A DNA stretch of 56,416 nt from CAZNHL01 sp964572965 (GCA_964572965.1 CAZNHL010000019.1:1-56416); one strand, 5' to 3'. Shown: positions 9,105-17,389, counted from the first letter of the stretch. Numbers and translations are program-made. Notes: a model not told the origin generated them from the sequence alone.

Positions 9105-11939
9105 TTATAACACTACGTTTACAATTTTGCCCGGAACAACAATTACTTTTTTCGGCTTTTGACCTTCTAACCACTTCGCTACCTGTTCGTTTGCCAAAGC
9201 TTCTGCTTCTATTTCTGCAACAGGTTTTCCTAACGGGAATGTGATTTGGGCACGAACTTTCCCATTGATAGAAATAGGATATACGTGATTGCTTTCAGTA
9301 ATAAATTCCTCTTTAAACACAGGGAATTTCGCGTATACAATGCTCTCTTTGTTGCCAAGCTTTGACCAAAGTTCTTCGGCAATGTGAGGAGCATAAGGAG
9401 CAACTACAAGTAACAAGTCCTGAAGAATGGTTTTGTTGCTTGATTTTAACGTGGCAAGTTCATTCACGCAGATCATGAAGTTACTTACAGAAGTATTGAA
9501 AGAGAAACGCTCGATATCTTCTTCTACCTTTTTGATAGTTTTGTGAAGTATGCGCAATTCATCCTTAGTAGGATCAGTATCTGTTACTACCCACGTTCCT
9601 TTGTCGTCATAGAAGAGTCTCCACAACTTACGAAGGAAACGCGCTACACCGTCAATAGAGTTGGTATTCCATGGCTTGAATTGCTCCAATGGACCAAGGA
9701 ACATTTCATACAAGCGTAATGTGTCTGCACCGTATTTCTCTACTACATCGTCAGGGTTCACTACATTGAACTTTGACTTTGACATTTTTTCAACCAGATG
9801 ATCGCAATGAATAATTTCATAACCTGTTTCGTCAAGGCTGAATTCAAACTTTGCATCGTGCAGGTCAAGACGGGTACGTTTGATGTCTTCTACCTTGATA
9901 TTATCACGGCTGTCAACAAGGTTTACGTCAACATGCAACCAGATGAAATCCTTTTCAAGATCAAGCGTGTTTTCTTTAGCGTATTCTACCAGTTGGTTTT
10001 TACAGATAACCACATTGGCATTTTTTTCTTTACAAACAAGGTTAGAGCGACCTTGAATCATACCCTGGTTGATCATTTTCTGAAATGGTTCTTTCGATGT
10101 GATCAAACCGTAATCAAACAGGAATTTATTCCAGAAACGAGAGTATAACAAGTGACCCGTTGCATGTTCAGAACCACCAATATACAAGTCTACAGTGTTC
10201 CAATACTTTTCAATATCGGCATCAGCAAACGAATTGGCATTTTTCGGATCCATGTAACGAAGGAAGTACCAGCTAGAACCGGCCCAGCCAGGCATTGTGC
10301 TCAATTCGTACTGATAATGTTTACCATCGGCAGCAGTATATTTCCAGTCTTTTGCACGGCCCAATGGAGGCTCGCCTGATTCTGTGGGTTTATACTCGTC
10401 AATTTCAGGAAGCAACAATGGCAATTCTTTTTCCTTTAAAGGATATGGTAAACCATCATTGAAGTAAACGGGAATCGGTTCTCCCCAATAGCGTTGACGG
10501 CTGAAAATCGCATCACGCATACGGAAGTTTACTTTTCCTTTACCGATTCCAAGCTCTTCTATTTTTTTGATTGAAGTTGGAATCGCTTCTTTCACAGTTA
10601 AGCCATTCAGGAAACTAGAATTGATCATTGTTCCCGCTTTCGGGTCAAAGTTCTCTTTAGTTATATCACTGCCTTCGCCTTCCTGTACTGCTGTAATCGG
10701 CAGGCTGAAATGTTTGGCAAAATTATAATCCCTCGGATCAGAAGAAGGGACAGCCATTACAGCTCCTGTCCCATAACCAGCAAGTACATAGTCTGCAATC
10801 CACACCGGAATTTCTTCATTGGTAAACGGATTCATTACGTAAGAGCCAGTGAACACACCCGAAATCGTTTTTACGTCACTCATACGGTCACGCTCAGAAC
10901 GGTTTTTGGCCATTTCTACATAGTCTCCAACAGCAGTTTTTTGCTCAGGAGTTACAAGCAGGTCAAGAAGTTCGTGTTCAGGGCAAATAGAAACAAATGT
11001 TACACCGAAAGTAGTATCAGGACGGGTAGTAAATACAACCAGTTCCGCATCTTGACCAATAACTTTAAAGCTCATTTCTGCACCAAATGATTTATTGATC
11101 CAGTTGCGCTGCATGTCTTTTACCGGCTCGGGCCAGTCAAGTGTTTCAAGGTCGTTTAAAAGGCGGTCGGCATAGGCAGTAATGCGCAAGCTCCACTGTT
11201 TCATTTCTTTACGGACTACAGGATACCCGCCACGTTCAGATACTCCGTCTTTTACTTCTTCATTAGCCAATACAGTTCCCAATGCAGGGCACCAGTTTAC
11301 GGTTGTGTCGGCCAGGAATGCAAGGCGGTATTTAAGAAGTGTTTCCTGTTGTTCTTTTTCAGAGAATGCTTTCCATTGTTCACCAGTGAAAGTAGCAATG
11401 CCTTCGTCTGAAGCAGCATTTACTGTTTTGTTACCTTCTTTTTCAAAAGTAGCAATCAGCTTTTCAATAGGTTCTGCTTTGTCCGATACTTTGTTATACC
11501 ATGAACCAAACAGTTTCAGGAAAATCCACTGAGTCCATTTATAATATTCAGGCTCACAGGTACGTACTTCACGGCTCCAGTCAAAAGAAAAGCCGATATT
11601 GTCTAACTGCTCACGATATTTTGAGATGTTTTTTTCTGTAGTAATAGCAGGGTGTTGACCGGTCTGGATTGCATATTGCTCTGCCGGTAAGCCGAAAGCG
11701 TCATAACCCATTGGGTGTAAAACGTTAAAGCCTTTTAATCTTTTGTAACGGGCAACAATATCAGAAGCAATATAACCTAGCGGGTGACCAACATGCAGTC
11801 CCGCTCCGGACGGATAGGGGAACATGTCAAGTACATAATACTTTGGTTTTGTAGAATTAAGTTCTGGTTTGTAGATAGATTTCTCTGCCCAGGACTTTTG
11901 CCATTTTTTCTCGATTTCTCTGAAATGATATTCAGCCAT
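9105..11939 (-). CDS. leuS: Leucyl-tRNA synthetase
   Basis: Class Ia aminoacyl-tRNA synthetase charging tRNA-Leu, 944 residues. The HIGH motif appears as HVGH at residues 49-52 after YPSGAGL, and KMSKS lies near residue 720. The connective/editing domain lies around residues 225-430 (TTRPDTTFG region). It is longer than the roughly 860 residues of E. coli LeuRS because of insertions, one near residues 150-205 (EKLIATFEKEG...) and one of about 60 residues before KMSKS. Both are usual for Bacteroidota LeuRS as far as I know. It is downstream of the OmpH-like gene on the same strand and ends at a very strong hairpin. Confidence 0.97.
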   Translation of the reverse strand: MAEYHFREIEKKWQKSWAEKSIYKPELNSTKPKYYVLDMFPYPSGAGLHVGHPLGYIASDIVARYKRLKGFNVLHPMGYDAFGLPAEQYAIQTGQHPAITTEKNISKYREQLDNIGFSFDWSREVRTCEPEYYKWTQWIFLKLFGSWYNKVSDKAEPIEKLIATFEKEGNKTVNAASDEGIATFTGEQWKAFSEKEQQETLLKYRLAFLADTTVNWCPALGTVLANEEVKDGVSERGGYPVVRKEMKQWSLRITAYADRLLNDLETLDWPEPVKDMQRNWINKSFGAEMSFKVIGQDAELVVFTTRPDTTFGVTFVSICPEHELLDLLVTPEQKTAVGDYVEMAKNRSERDRMSDVKTISGVFTGSYVMNPFTNEEIPVWIADYVLAGYGTGAVMAVPSSDPRDYNFAKHFSLPITAVQEGEGSDITKENFDPKAGTMINSSFLNGLTVKEAIPTSIKKIEELGIGKGKVNFRMRDAIFSRQRYWGEPIPVYFNDGLPYPLKEKELPLLLPEIDEYKPTESGEPPLGRAKDWKYTAADGKHYQYELSTMPGWAGSSWYFLRYMDPKNANSFADADIEKYWNTVDLYIGGSEHATGHLLYSRFWNKFLFDYGLITSKEPFQKMINQGMIQGRSNLVCKEKNANVVICKNQLVEYAKENTLDLEKDFIWLHVDVNLVDSRDNIKVEDIKRTRLDLHDAKFEFSLDETGYEIIHCDHLVEKMSKSKFNVVNPDDVVEKYGADTLRLYEMFLGPLEQFKPWNTNSIDGVARFLRKLWRLFYDDKGTWVVTDTDPTKDELRILHKTIKKVEEDIERFSFNTSVSNFMICVNELATLKSSNKTILQDLLLVVAPYAPHIAEELWSKLGNKESIVYAKFPVFKEEFITESNHVYPISINGKVRAQITFPLGKPVAEIEAEALANEQVAKWLEGQKPKKVIVVPGKIVNVVL

Positions 11940-12083
11940 TTGTTAAAATAATTTAGTGTTGAGCTCAAAAAAACTTTTCAACACAAGGGTTATAAATGAG
12001 CAAATACACAACGGTATATACTGAGTATAACCATTGTGTATAAATATGTTATGGTTTGCAATCTGCAAAGACTGTAAAATTGA

Positions 12084-12707
12084 CTATTTGCCTTTGTATT
12101 CTTTATTCAGGCCTTCAAGTACATCTTTAGTGATATCAAGGCTATCGTCAGCGAAAAGAAGACCGGCGCCGCCAGTTTTGCTCAATACAAACTGATAATG
12201 TGTTTTTTCGCAATACCTCTTCATAAATGCATTCACAGTTTTGAAAAGCTGGTCATCGATGCGTTTTTCTTCCTCCATCAATTTACCCATTTCCCGTTCT
12301 CTGTAAGCAAGTAAGTCATCTCTTTGTTTCATCAGATGCCCTTCAGTATTTTGCATCTCTTCAGCAGTTAAAAGGCCTTTGCTGCCTTTTTCCTGATATG
12401 CCTGCACTTGCTTTTGCAGATCGTTTTGTTGGTTTAGAACCTGAGACTCTACTCTTTTGCCGCGTGATTCTAGATCTGCCTTAGCTTTTTTAACAAAAGC
12501 ATAATTAGCTAAAAGTGAGTCAGTATTTACAAATACAATTTTGGAATTCTTAACTTCAGAAGGAGTTACTTCAATTGTGACAGTACTGTCTGATGAAGAA
12601 TCGCTTGCTGTAGCTGTTGTAGACGGACTTTTGAAATGCAGGTAGTAAAGAACCGCTACTGCAATTGCCAAAACTACATTGATACCTAGGGAAACATTTT
12701 TATTCAT
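12084..12707 (-). CDS. OmpH/Skp-like periplasmic protein
   Basis: About 207 residues from the ATG at 12707; an upstream in-frame start would add nine residues before the hydrophobic segment. An uncleaved-looking N-terminal helix (NVVLAIAVAVLYYLHF) is followed by a Ser/Thr-rich linker, the strand SKIVFVNTDSLLANY, and then a long charged coiled coil (about residues 80-165). It ends with a conserved beta segment (HYQFVLSKTGGAGLLFADDSLDITKDVL). This order matches the Skp/OmpH family of chaperones for outer-membrane proteins, here membrane-anchored. A -7-like box (TATATTTG on the minus strand, 12732-12739) lies upstream. Confidence 0.85.
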   Translation of the reverse strand: MNKNVSLGINVVLAIAVAVLYYLHFKSPSTTATASDSSSDSTVTIEVTPSEVKNSKIVFVNTDSLLANYAFVKKAKADLESRGKRVESQVLNQQNDLQKQVQAYQEKGSKGLLTAEEMQNTEGHLMKQRDDLLAYREREMGKLMEEEKRIDDQLFKTVNAFMKRYCEKTHYQFVLSKTGGAGLLFADDSLDITKDVLEGLNKEYKGK

Positions 12708-12844
12708 AAAAAATATTTTATAATTCAGGAGCAAATATAAAATATTTCCTGCATTTAACTGCTATCAATGAGGATTGAAGACGCCTGAGTTGAACATTCT
12801 TGAAAGATTTTTGTTTATTATGATAGATATGTCTTAAATGGCAT

Positions 12845-12853
12845 TAAATTTGC
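12845..12853 (+). promoter_or_regulatory. -7 box upstream of the Cys-rich small protein
   Basis: TAAATTTGC matches the Bacteroidota -7 consensus TAnnTTTGC and lies 46 bases before the start codon. No well-spaced TTG was found at the usual 20-nt distance, so only half of the promoter is supported. Confidence 0.4.
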
Positions 12854-12899
12854 AAATATTACGGAAAGATTTTAAATATAATTTTACAATATAAAAATT

Positions 12900-13139
12900 A
12901 TGAAAAAAGTAATTCTAGGGCTTGCAATGTTCGGTTTTGTAGCTGGTACGGCGCTTACTGTATCTGCAATCGATAAAGACAAAAAAGAGAAGAAGACTTC
13001 TTGCTGTTCTAAAAAAGACGAGAAGGCATGCGATAAAAAAGATGGAGAGAAGAAATCTTGCTGCTCTAAAAAATCAGACAAGAAATCTTGTGACGCAAAG
13101 AAAACAGAAGAGGTAAAACCTTCTGAAAGTTCTAAATAG
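12900..13139 (+). CDS. Small secreted Cys/Lys-rich protein (79 aa)
   Basis: A signal peptide (about residues 1-24, hydrophobic core VILGLAMFGFVAG) is followed by a mature region of only about 55 residues, made mostly of Lys, Asp, Glu, Ser and eight Cys. Cys are arranged as repeats: SCCSKKDEKAC, SCCSKKSDKKSC, plus linker lysines. The paired CC in a charged repeat suggests metal binding or disulfide cross-linking in the periplasm or on the surface, but this is inference. The gene stands alone, with a -7 box upstream and a strong terminator 22 bases downstream, so it is an independent, probably well expressed transcript. Confidence 0.8.
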   Translation: MKKVILGLAMFGFVAGTALTVSAIDKDKKEKKTSCCSKKDEKACDKKDGEKKSCCSKKSDKKSCDAKKTEEVKPSESSK

Positions 13140-13161
13140 GTTAGTTTAGGGTTTAATTTGA

Positions 13162-13194
13162 AAAGGTTCCGGCATTTTGCCGGAACCTTTTTTA
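13162..13194 (+). terminator. Terminator of the Cys-rich protein gene
   Basis: A perfect 12-bp stem AAAGGTTCCGGC / GCCGGAACCTTT with a 5-nt loop (ATTTT), followed by T residues. Confidence 0.92.
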
Positions 13195-13294
13195 TTTATT
13201 GGCCAGTCGTTTCGTAAAATTTCCAAGGTTTTTTAAGAATCGGATAGCCATTTTGAGGATTTCAATTAGAATAATTACAAATAAGAAAAAGTTC

Positions 13295-13328
13295 TTGACC
13301 ATGGAGTATGCTCTATGGTTTATATTTG
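13295..13328 (+). promoter_or_regulatory. Putative leu operon promoter
   Basis: TATATTTG at 13321-13328 is a good -7 box. A TTG at 13295-13297 is 23 bases upstream, slightly longer than the 19-20 seen at other promoters here. Transcription would start near 13335, before the leader ORF. Confidence 0.4.
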
Positions 13329-13350
13329 TATTATAATTAGGAATAATAGT

Positions 13351-13419
13351 ATGAAAGGAGAACTGAAAGGCTCTTTTTCATGGTTGTTACTAAGGAGTAT
13401 AAGAACTATAAAGTTTTAA
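13351..13419 (+). CDS. Candidate leu leader peptide (22 aa)
   Basis: A short frame from ATG to a TAA that is immediately followed by the ATG at 13420 of the leuC frame (TAAATG). Codons 11-14 are Trp-Leu-Leu-Leu (TGG TTG TTA CTA), and a fourth Leu lies at codon 5. Two Ile also occur. It sits between the putative promoter and leuC, the classical place for a leader that senses charged tRNA-Leu. No terminator/antiterminator hairpin is visible between the Leu run and leuC, so control would have to be at the level of coupled translation. The peptide may be chance, since there is no comparative evidence here. Confidence 0.4.
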   Translation: MKGELKGSFSWLLLRSIRTIKF

Positions 13420-14832
13420 ATGAATTTTATGTCTACAGGCAAAACATTATTTGACAAGATTTGGGATGCACACGTGGTGAAGAGCCAGGAGGGCTTCCCT
13501 GATGCCGTGTTTATCAACACGCATTTTATTCATGAAGTAACCAGCCCTCAGGCTTTTGAAGGTCTCCGTAAAAGAGGAATTCCTGTTTTTCGTACCAACA
13601 AAACAAGAGCAACTGCTGATCACAACGTTCCTACAAAAGACCAGCACCTGCCTATCAAGGAAGCTTTGTCTCGCCATCAGGTAGAAATGTTGTCAAAAAA
13701 TACTGCCGAATTCGGTGTTGAACTTTATGGTTTGGGTCACCCATACCAAGGTATCGTTCACGTAATCGGGCCTGAATTGGGTATTACTGTTCCTGGTATG
13801 ACTATCGTATGTGGTGATTCTCATACATCTACTCACGGTGCTTTCGGTTGTATCGCTTTCGGTATCGGTACTTCAGAAGTGGAAATGGTTTTGGCTACAC
13901 AGTGCGTGTTGCAGTACAGACCAAAGAGAATGAAAATTGAGGTTAACGGTAAGTTAGGTAATGGCGTAACTGCAAAAGACATCATTTTATATATTATTAC
14001 ACAGATTTCGGCTGCAGGCGCTAACGGCTATGCGGTTGAATTTGCAGGAGATACAATCCGCAGACTTTCTATGGAAGCACGTATGACTATCTGTAACATG
14101 TCTATCGAAATGGGTGGACGTTGTGGTATGATTGCTCCTGATAAGATCACATTTGACTATGTAAAAGGTCGTGAGTTTGCCCCAAAAGGTGCTGATTGGG
14201 AAAAGGCAGTTGCTTACTGGGAAACGCTTTATTCTGATGCTGATGCTAACTTTGATAAGGTTTACAGTTTCAAAGCAGAAGATATCACTCCTTGGTTAAC
14301 TTACGGTACTAACCCGGGTATGGGTGTTGGTGTAAAAGGTACAATCCCTACAGTAGAGTCCATTGAAGAAAACGATAGAACTTCTTACAAAAAGGCTTTG
14401 GATTATATGGCTATCGAGCCAGGATCTAAGTTGGAAGGTAAAAAAGTAGACTACGTATTCATTGGTTCTTGTACTAACTCTCGTATCGAAGATTTGCGTG
14501 AAGTTGCTTCTTTTGTAAAAGGAAAGAAAAAAGCAGAAGGTGTTGAAGTTTGGATCGTTCCTGGCTCAAAACAAGTAGAAAAACAGGCGATTGCAGAAGG
14601 AATTGATAAGGTATTTAAAGAAGCCGGATTTGATTTACGTGAACCAGGTTGTTCTGCATGCCTTGGTATGAATGAAGACAAAGTGCCTGCTGGTATGACT
14701 TGTATCTCTACTTCAAACCGCAACTTCGAAGGTCGTCAGGGACCGGGTGCTCGTACATTGCTGGCTTCTCCATTGATGGCAGCAGCAGCAGCGGTAACAG
14801 GTAAAATTACTGACGTAAGAGAACTTATTTAA
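13420..14832 (+). CDS. leuC: 3-isopropylmalate dehydratase large subunit
   Basis: The 470-residue aconitase-family subunit that, with LeuD, isomerises 2-isopropylmalate to 3-isopropylmalate in leucine synthesis. The core begins KTLFDKIWDAHVV. The 4Fe-4S ligands are in FIGSCTNSR near residue 346 and PGCSACLG near residue 406-410; GDSHTSTHGAFG near residue 131 is a family signature. Two starts are possible, 13420 (directly after the leader stop) and 13429 (MSTG). The first is kept because of the TAAATG junction, but the second gives the more usual N-terminus. Codon use is strongly biased, consistent with high expression. leuD follows after an inserted four-helix-bundle gene. Confidence 0.96.
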   Translation: MNFMSTGKTLFDKIWDAHVVKSQEGFPDAVFINTHFIHEVTSPQAFEGLRKRGIPVFRTNKTRATADHNVPTKDQHLPIKEALSRHQVEMLSKNTAEFGVELYGLGHPYQGIVHVIGPELGITVPGMTIVCGDSHTSTHGAFGCIAFGIGTSEVEMVLATQCVLQYRPKRMKIEVNGKLGNGVTAKDIILYIITQISAAGANGYAVEFAGDTIRRLSMEARMTICNMSIEMGGRCGMIAPDKITFDYVKGREFAPKGADWEKAVAYWETLYSDADANFDKVYSFKAEDITPWLTYGTNPGMGVGVKGTIPTVESIEENDRTSYKKALDYMAIEPGSKLEGKKVDYVFIGSCTNSRIEDLREVASFVKGKKKAEGVEVWIVPGSKQVEKQAIAEGIDKVFKEAGFDLREPGCSACLGMNEDKVPAGMTCISTSNRNFEGRQGPGARTLLASPLMAAAAAVTGKITDVRELI

Positions 14833-14858
14833 ATTGTGAATGGTAAATGATGAATTGT
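14832..14858. repeat. Left inverted repeat of the leuC-leuD insert
   Basis: A 27-bp arm that starts at the last base of the leuC stop codon and pairs, 23 of 27 positions, with the reverse complement of 15233-15259. It can be read as 7-bp words (AATTGTG AATGGTA AATGATG AATTGTG). Confidence 0.75.
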
Positions 14859-14863
14859 GAGTG

Positions 14864-15241
14864 ATGGCAAAAGACAATATCATTAAAAATAAGAGTTTTG
14901 CCTTTGCGCTGAGAATTATCAAAATGTATAAATTCTTATGTGATAATAAAAAGGAGTTTGTTTTGAGTAAACAGTTGTTACGTAGTGGTACCGCTATTGG
15001 AGCACTGGTAAGAGAAGCCGAACAGGCAGAAAGTAAGGCTGATTTTATTCATAAAATGGCTATTGCTCAAAAGGAAGCTAACGAAACTGATTATTGGATA
15101 GAGTTATTGTATCAGTCAGAATACATAGAAGAGAATGTTTATAATTCAGTAATCACTGATATCAATGAATTAAGTAAACTTCTTGCATCAATTATCATTA
15201 CAGCAAAAAATAATCGAATACCCAAAGTCATTAACAATTAA
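14864..15241 (+). CDS. Four-helix-bundle protein (IVS / TIGR02436 family)
   Basis: A 125-residue helical protein. The pattern LLRSGTAIGALVREAEQAESKADFIHKMAIAQKEANETDYWI is the hallmark of the family first described from intervening sequences in 23S rRNA genes; its members form pentameric four-helix bundles of unknown role. An ATG at 14864 is preferred to the GTG one codon before. Here it lies between leuC and leuD and is bracketed by imperfect 27-bp inverted repeats, the right one overlapping its own stop codon. Removing it would leave leuC and leuD almost adjacent. This suggests an inserted cassette that keeps the operon reading through. Confidence 0.9.
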   Translation: MAKDNIIKNKSFAFALRIIKMYKFLCDNKKEFVLSKQLLRSGTAIGALVREAEQAESKADFIHKMAIAQKEANETDYWIELLYQSEYIEENVYNSVITDINELSKLLASIIITAKNNRIPKVINN

Positions 15242-15259
15242 CCATTCACCATTTACAAT
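15233..15259. repeat. Right inverted repeat of the leuC-leuD insert
   Basis: The complement of the left arm at 14832-14858 (23 of 27 positions). It covers the last codons and stop of the four-helix-bundle gene and ends 8 bases before the leuD start. Heptamer words ACAATTA ACCATTC ACCATTT ACAATT are visible. Confidence 0.75.
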
Positions 15260-15267
15260 TGAATAAC

Positions 15268-15873
15268 ATGGGAAAAAAGACATTCACAAAATTGGTATCA
15301 GGCATAGTGCCGTTGCCAATTGACAACATAGATACTGATCAGATTATTCCGGCTCGTTTCCTTAAAGCAACTACACGTGACGGTTTCGGTGATAATTTGT
15401 TCTGCGACTGGAGAAAAAATCAGGACGGAACGCCAAAGTCCGATTTTACATTAAATCAGGACCGTTACAAAGGCAACAGAATCCTTGTAGCAGGTAATAA
15501 CTTTGGTTGTGGTTCATCACGTGAACATGCTGCCTGGGCAATTGTTGATTATGGTTTTGATGTAGTAGTTTCATCATTTTATGCCGATATCTTCAAAAAT
15601 AATGCATTGAACAATGCTTTGCTTCCGGTACAGGTAAGTCCTGAGTTTTTACAGAAGATTTTTGCCGAAGTTAGCAAAGATGAGAAGGCACAGATTTCTG
15701 TAGATCTTGAAGCCCAGACAATCACAATCGTAGCAACAGGTGAAAGCCAAAGTTTCGATATTAACCCATACAAAAAGATGTGTCTGATGCGTGGCCTGGA
15801 TGATATCGATTATTTGCTTGACTTAAAGCCGGAAATTGAGAAATACGAAAAAAGCAGAGAGTTTAATTTCTAA
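15268..15873 (+). CDS. leuD: 3-isopropylmalate dehydratase small subunit
   Basis: The 201-residue swivelling-domain subunit of isopropylmalate isomerase. NIDTDQIIPARFLK near residue 20, GNNFGCGSSREHAAWAI near residue 75 and the SSFYADIFKNNALNN segment are family signatures. The ATG at 15268 gives MGKKTFTKLVSGIVPLP; an upstream TTG at 15259 lies inside the inverted repeat and is not needed. It works with LeuC encoded upstream and is followed at once by a terminator. Confidence 0.96.
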   Translation: MGKKTFTKLVSGIVPLPIDNIDTDQIIPARFLKATTRDGFGDNLFCDWRKNQDGTPKSDFTLNQDRYKGNRILVAGNNFGCGSSREHAAWAIVDYGFDVVVSSFYADIFKNNALNNALLPVQVSPEFLQKIFAEVSKDEKAQISVDLEAQTITIVATGESQSFDINPYKKMCLMRGLDDIDYLLDLKPEIEKYEKSREFNF

Positions 15874-15894
15874 TTAAACCCTTCTTAGAGATAG

Positions 15895-15922
15895 AGTCCC
15901 GTCATTAGGCGGGACTTTTTTT
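15895..15922 (+). terminator. leuD terminator
   Basis: A 7-bp GC-rich stem AGTCCCG / CGGGACT with an 8-nt loop and a run of seven T. Confidence 0.88.
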
Positions 15923-15932
15923 GTTTATAATC

Positions 15933-16028
15933 GACAAATTATGCTAAATTTGTCGAGTATATATGACAAATTATACTAAATTTGTCGAGTATATATGACA
16001 AATTATGCTAAATTTGTCGAGTATTTAG
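15933..16028 (+). repeat. Three tandem 32-bp palindromic repeats (iteron-like)
   Basis: Three direct copies start at 15933, 15965 and 15997. Copies 1 and 2 differ at one base, and copy 3 diverges only in its last four bases. Each contains a dyad GACAAATT-N6-AATTTGTC, and each includes TAAATTTG, a perfect -7 box. The 32-bp period is three helical turns, so bound proteins would sit on one face. The last copy ends 24 bases before the ATPase start codon. A set of operators overlapping tandem promoters is the simplest reading; a replication- or recombination-type iteron is an alternative. Confidence 0.9.
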
Positions 16029-16052
16029 ATCAAGGTCTCGTATAAATAGTTT

Positions 16053-17192
16053 ATGAGTGTAGCTTACAAAAGATATCTTGCAGATCAGATAAGGCCTTGG
16101 CTGTTCATGAACAAGGTCGTGATGATCTATGGCGCAAGGCAAGTTGGTAAAACCACCGTTGCCCGAAACCTGATTTCTGATAATACTGCCAATGTTTATC
16201 TTAACTGTGAGTTGGGGCAAGTAAAATCATTACTGGAAGAACTGAATCCCGTGAAAGTTAAGAACATGGTAGGAGATGCTCAGATGGTTGTACTGGATGA
16301 AGCTCAGAAGGTGGCAAATATAGGTACTGTTTTGAAACTACTTGTAGATACTTATCCGGCTATACAGTGGATTGCTACAGGTTCAAGCAGTTTCGATTTA
16401 TCTAATCAGGTGAATGAGCCATTGACAGGTCGAAATGTGAAATTTGTGATGTATCCTTTGTCTCTGGTTGAAATGGAAAAACATCACAACCGCATAGTTT
16501 TGCATGAAAGACTGGAGGGTTTTCTGCGTTTTGGGATGTACCCCGATATTGTAGACAGGCCGGAAGCCCAGCAAATTCGCCTCTTGGACGAACTTGCTAC
16601 AGATTATCTCTATCGTGATGTGCTGGAGTTTCAGGATGTGCGTAATTCAAGTGTTCTTTTAAATCTCTTAAAGGCACTTGCATTGCAGTTGGGGCATGAG
16701 GTTTCGTACAGAGAACTGAGCAATATGTTTGGCTTGTCTGTTGAAACAGTTCAACGCTATTTGATGCTTCTGGAACAATCGTTTGTTATTTTCAGGGTTG
16801 GTTCGTTTAGCCGAAACCTGAGAAAAGAATTGGTCAAAAGTAATAAATACTACTTCTGTGATCTGGGAATACGTAATAGCTTGATCCAAAACTACAACCC
16901 GCTTTCTGTTCGGACAGACGTTGGTGCACTTTGGGAAAACTTCTGTTTATTGGAACGCATGAAGTGGAATGCCGCTCACGATACTCGCCCTAATTTGTAT
17001 TTCTGGCGTACTTATGACCAGAAAGAAATTGACCTGGTAGAAGAGTCAGCAGGGGAGTTGCGTTGTTTTGAGTTCAAGTGGAATGAAAAAGCTAAAACCA
17101 AAGTACCGAAAGAGTTTTTGACAACTTATCCTAACAGTTCCTTCCAGACAATTACACCTGGAAACTACTGGGAGTGGTTTGGTACGAAATAG
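16053..17192 (+). CDS. AAA-type ATPase with DUF4143 C-terminal domain
   Basis: A 379-residue protein. Walker A GARQVGKTT is at residues 27-35 and Walker B VVLDEA at residues 79-84; a sensor-like segment QWIATGSSSFDL follows. The C-terminal DUF4143 part has a winged-helix-like stretch (ALQLGHEVSYRELSNMFGLS, near residue 215). Its end carries EIDLV...CFEFKW near residues 330-350, reminiscent of a PD-(D/E)xK nuclease core. The family is widespread, highly mobile and functionally undefined. The gene is solitary, sits directly behind three palindromic repeats, and no homologous repeat follows it. DNA binding or maintenance is a guess from the domain layout. Confidence 0.88.
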   Translation: MSVAYKRYLADQIRPWLFMNKVVMIYGARQVGKTTVARNLISDNTANVYLNCELGQVKSLLEELNPVKVKNMVGDAQMVVLDEAQKVANIGTVLKLLVDTYPAIQWIATGSSSFDLSNQVNEPLTGRNVKFVMYPLSLVEMEKHHNRIVLHERLEGFLRFGMYPDIVDRPEAQQIRLLDELATDYLYRDVLEFQDVRNSSVLLNLLKALALQLGHEVSYRELSNMFGLSVETVQRYLMLLEQSFVIFRVGSFSRNLRKELVKSNKYYFCDLGIRNSLIQNYNPLSVRTDVGALWENFCLLERMKWNAAHDTRPNLYFWRTYDQKEIDLVEESAGELRCFEFKWNEKAKTKVPKEFLTTYPNSSFQTITPGNYWEWFGTK

Positions 17193-17235
17193 TTTTGTTA
17201 AGCTTATTGATATCATTACCTTCAAGCTCAGGTAA

Positions 17236-17272
17236 CTATGCCGGTGGCTGAGCGAAGCCGAAGCCATGGCCT
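17236..17272. repeat. Dispersed GGTGGCTGAGCGAAGCCGAAGCC-type repeat
   Basis: The intergenic unit contains GGTGGCTGAGCG followed by AAGCCGAAGCC. Related copies lie near 51460-51530 and at 56332-56351. It is an imperfect palindrome and sits after the ATPase gene. It probably belongs to a genome-wide REP-like family. Confidence 0.6.
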
Positions 17273-17389
17273 GTCTCCCTTTGGTCTACCCTAATACCTT
17301 TGTCTGAATTTGTGGGAGCAGGTGAGCCGCTCGTGGTTCTTGCTTATTTGAAAGTAGTTCTTTAAAATTGCCAGAACTATTTTTTAGCT

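Noticed and set aside
9798..11532. Several long plus-strand open frames opposite leuS
   Set aside because: They are antisense to a clearly conserved synthetase, have non-protein-like composition, and show no promoter or ribosome-binding context.
13350..13430. Terminator-based attenuation before leuC
   Set aside because: No stem followed by T residues exists between the Leu codons and leuC; only a translational mechanism could be considered.
15933..16028. Possible CRISPR array (three direct repeats)
   Set aside because: The repeats are contiguous with no unique spacers, no cas genes lie nearby, and each repeat carries a promoter-like box.
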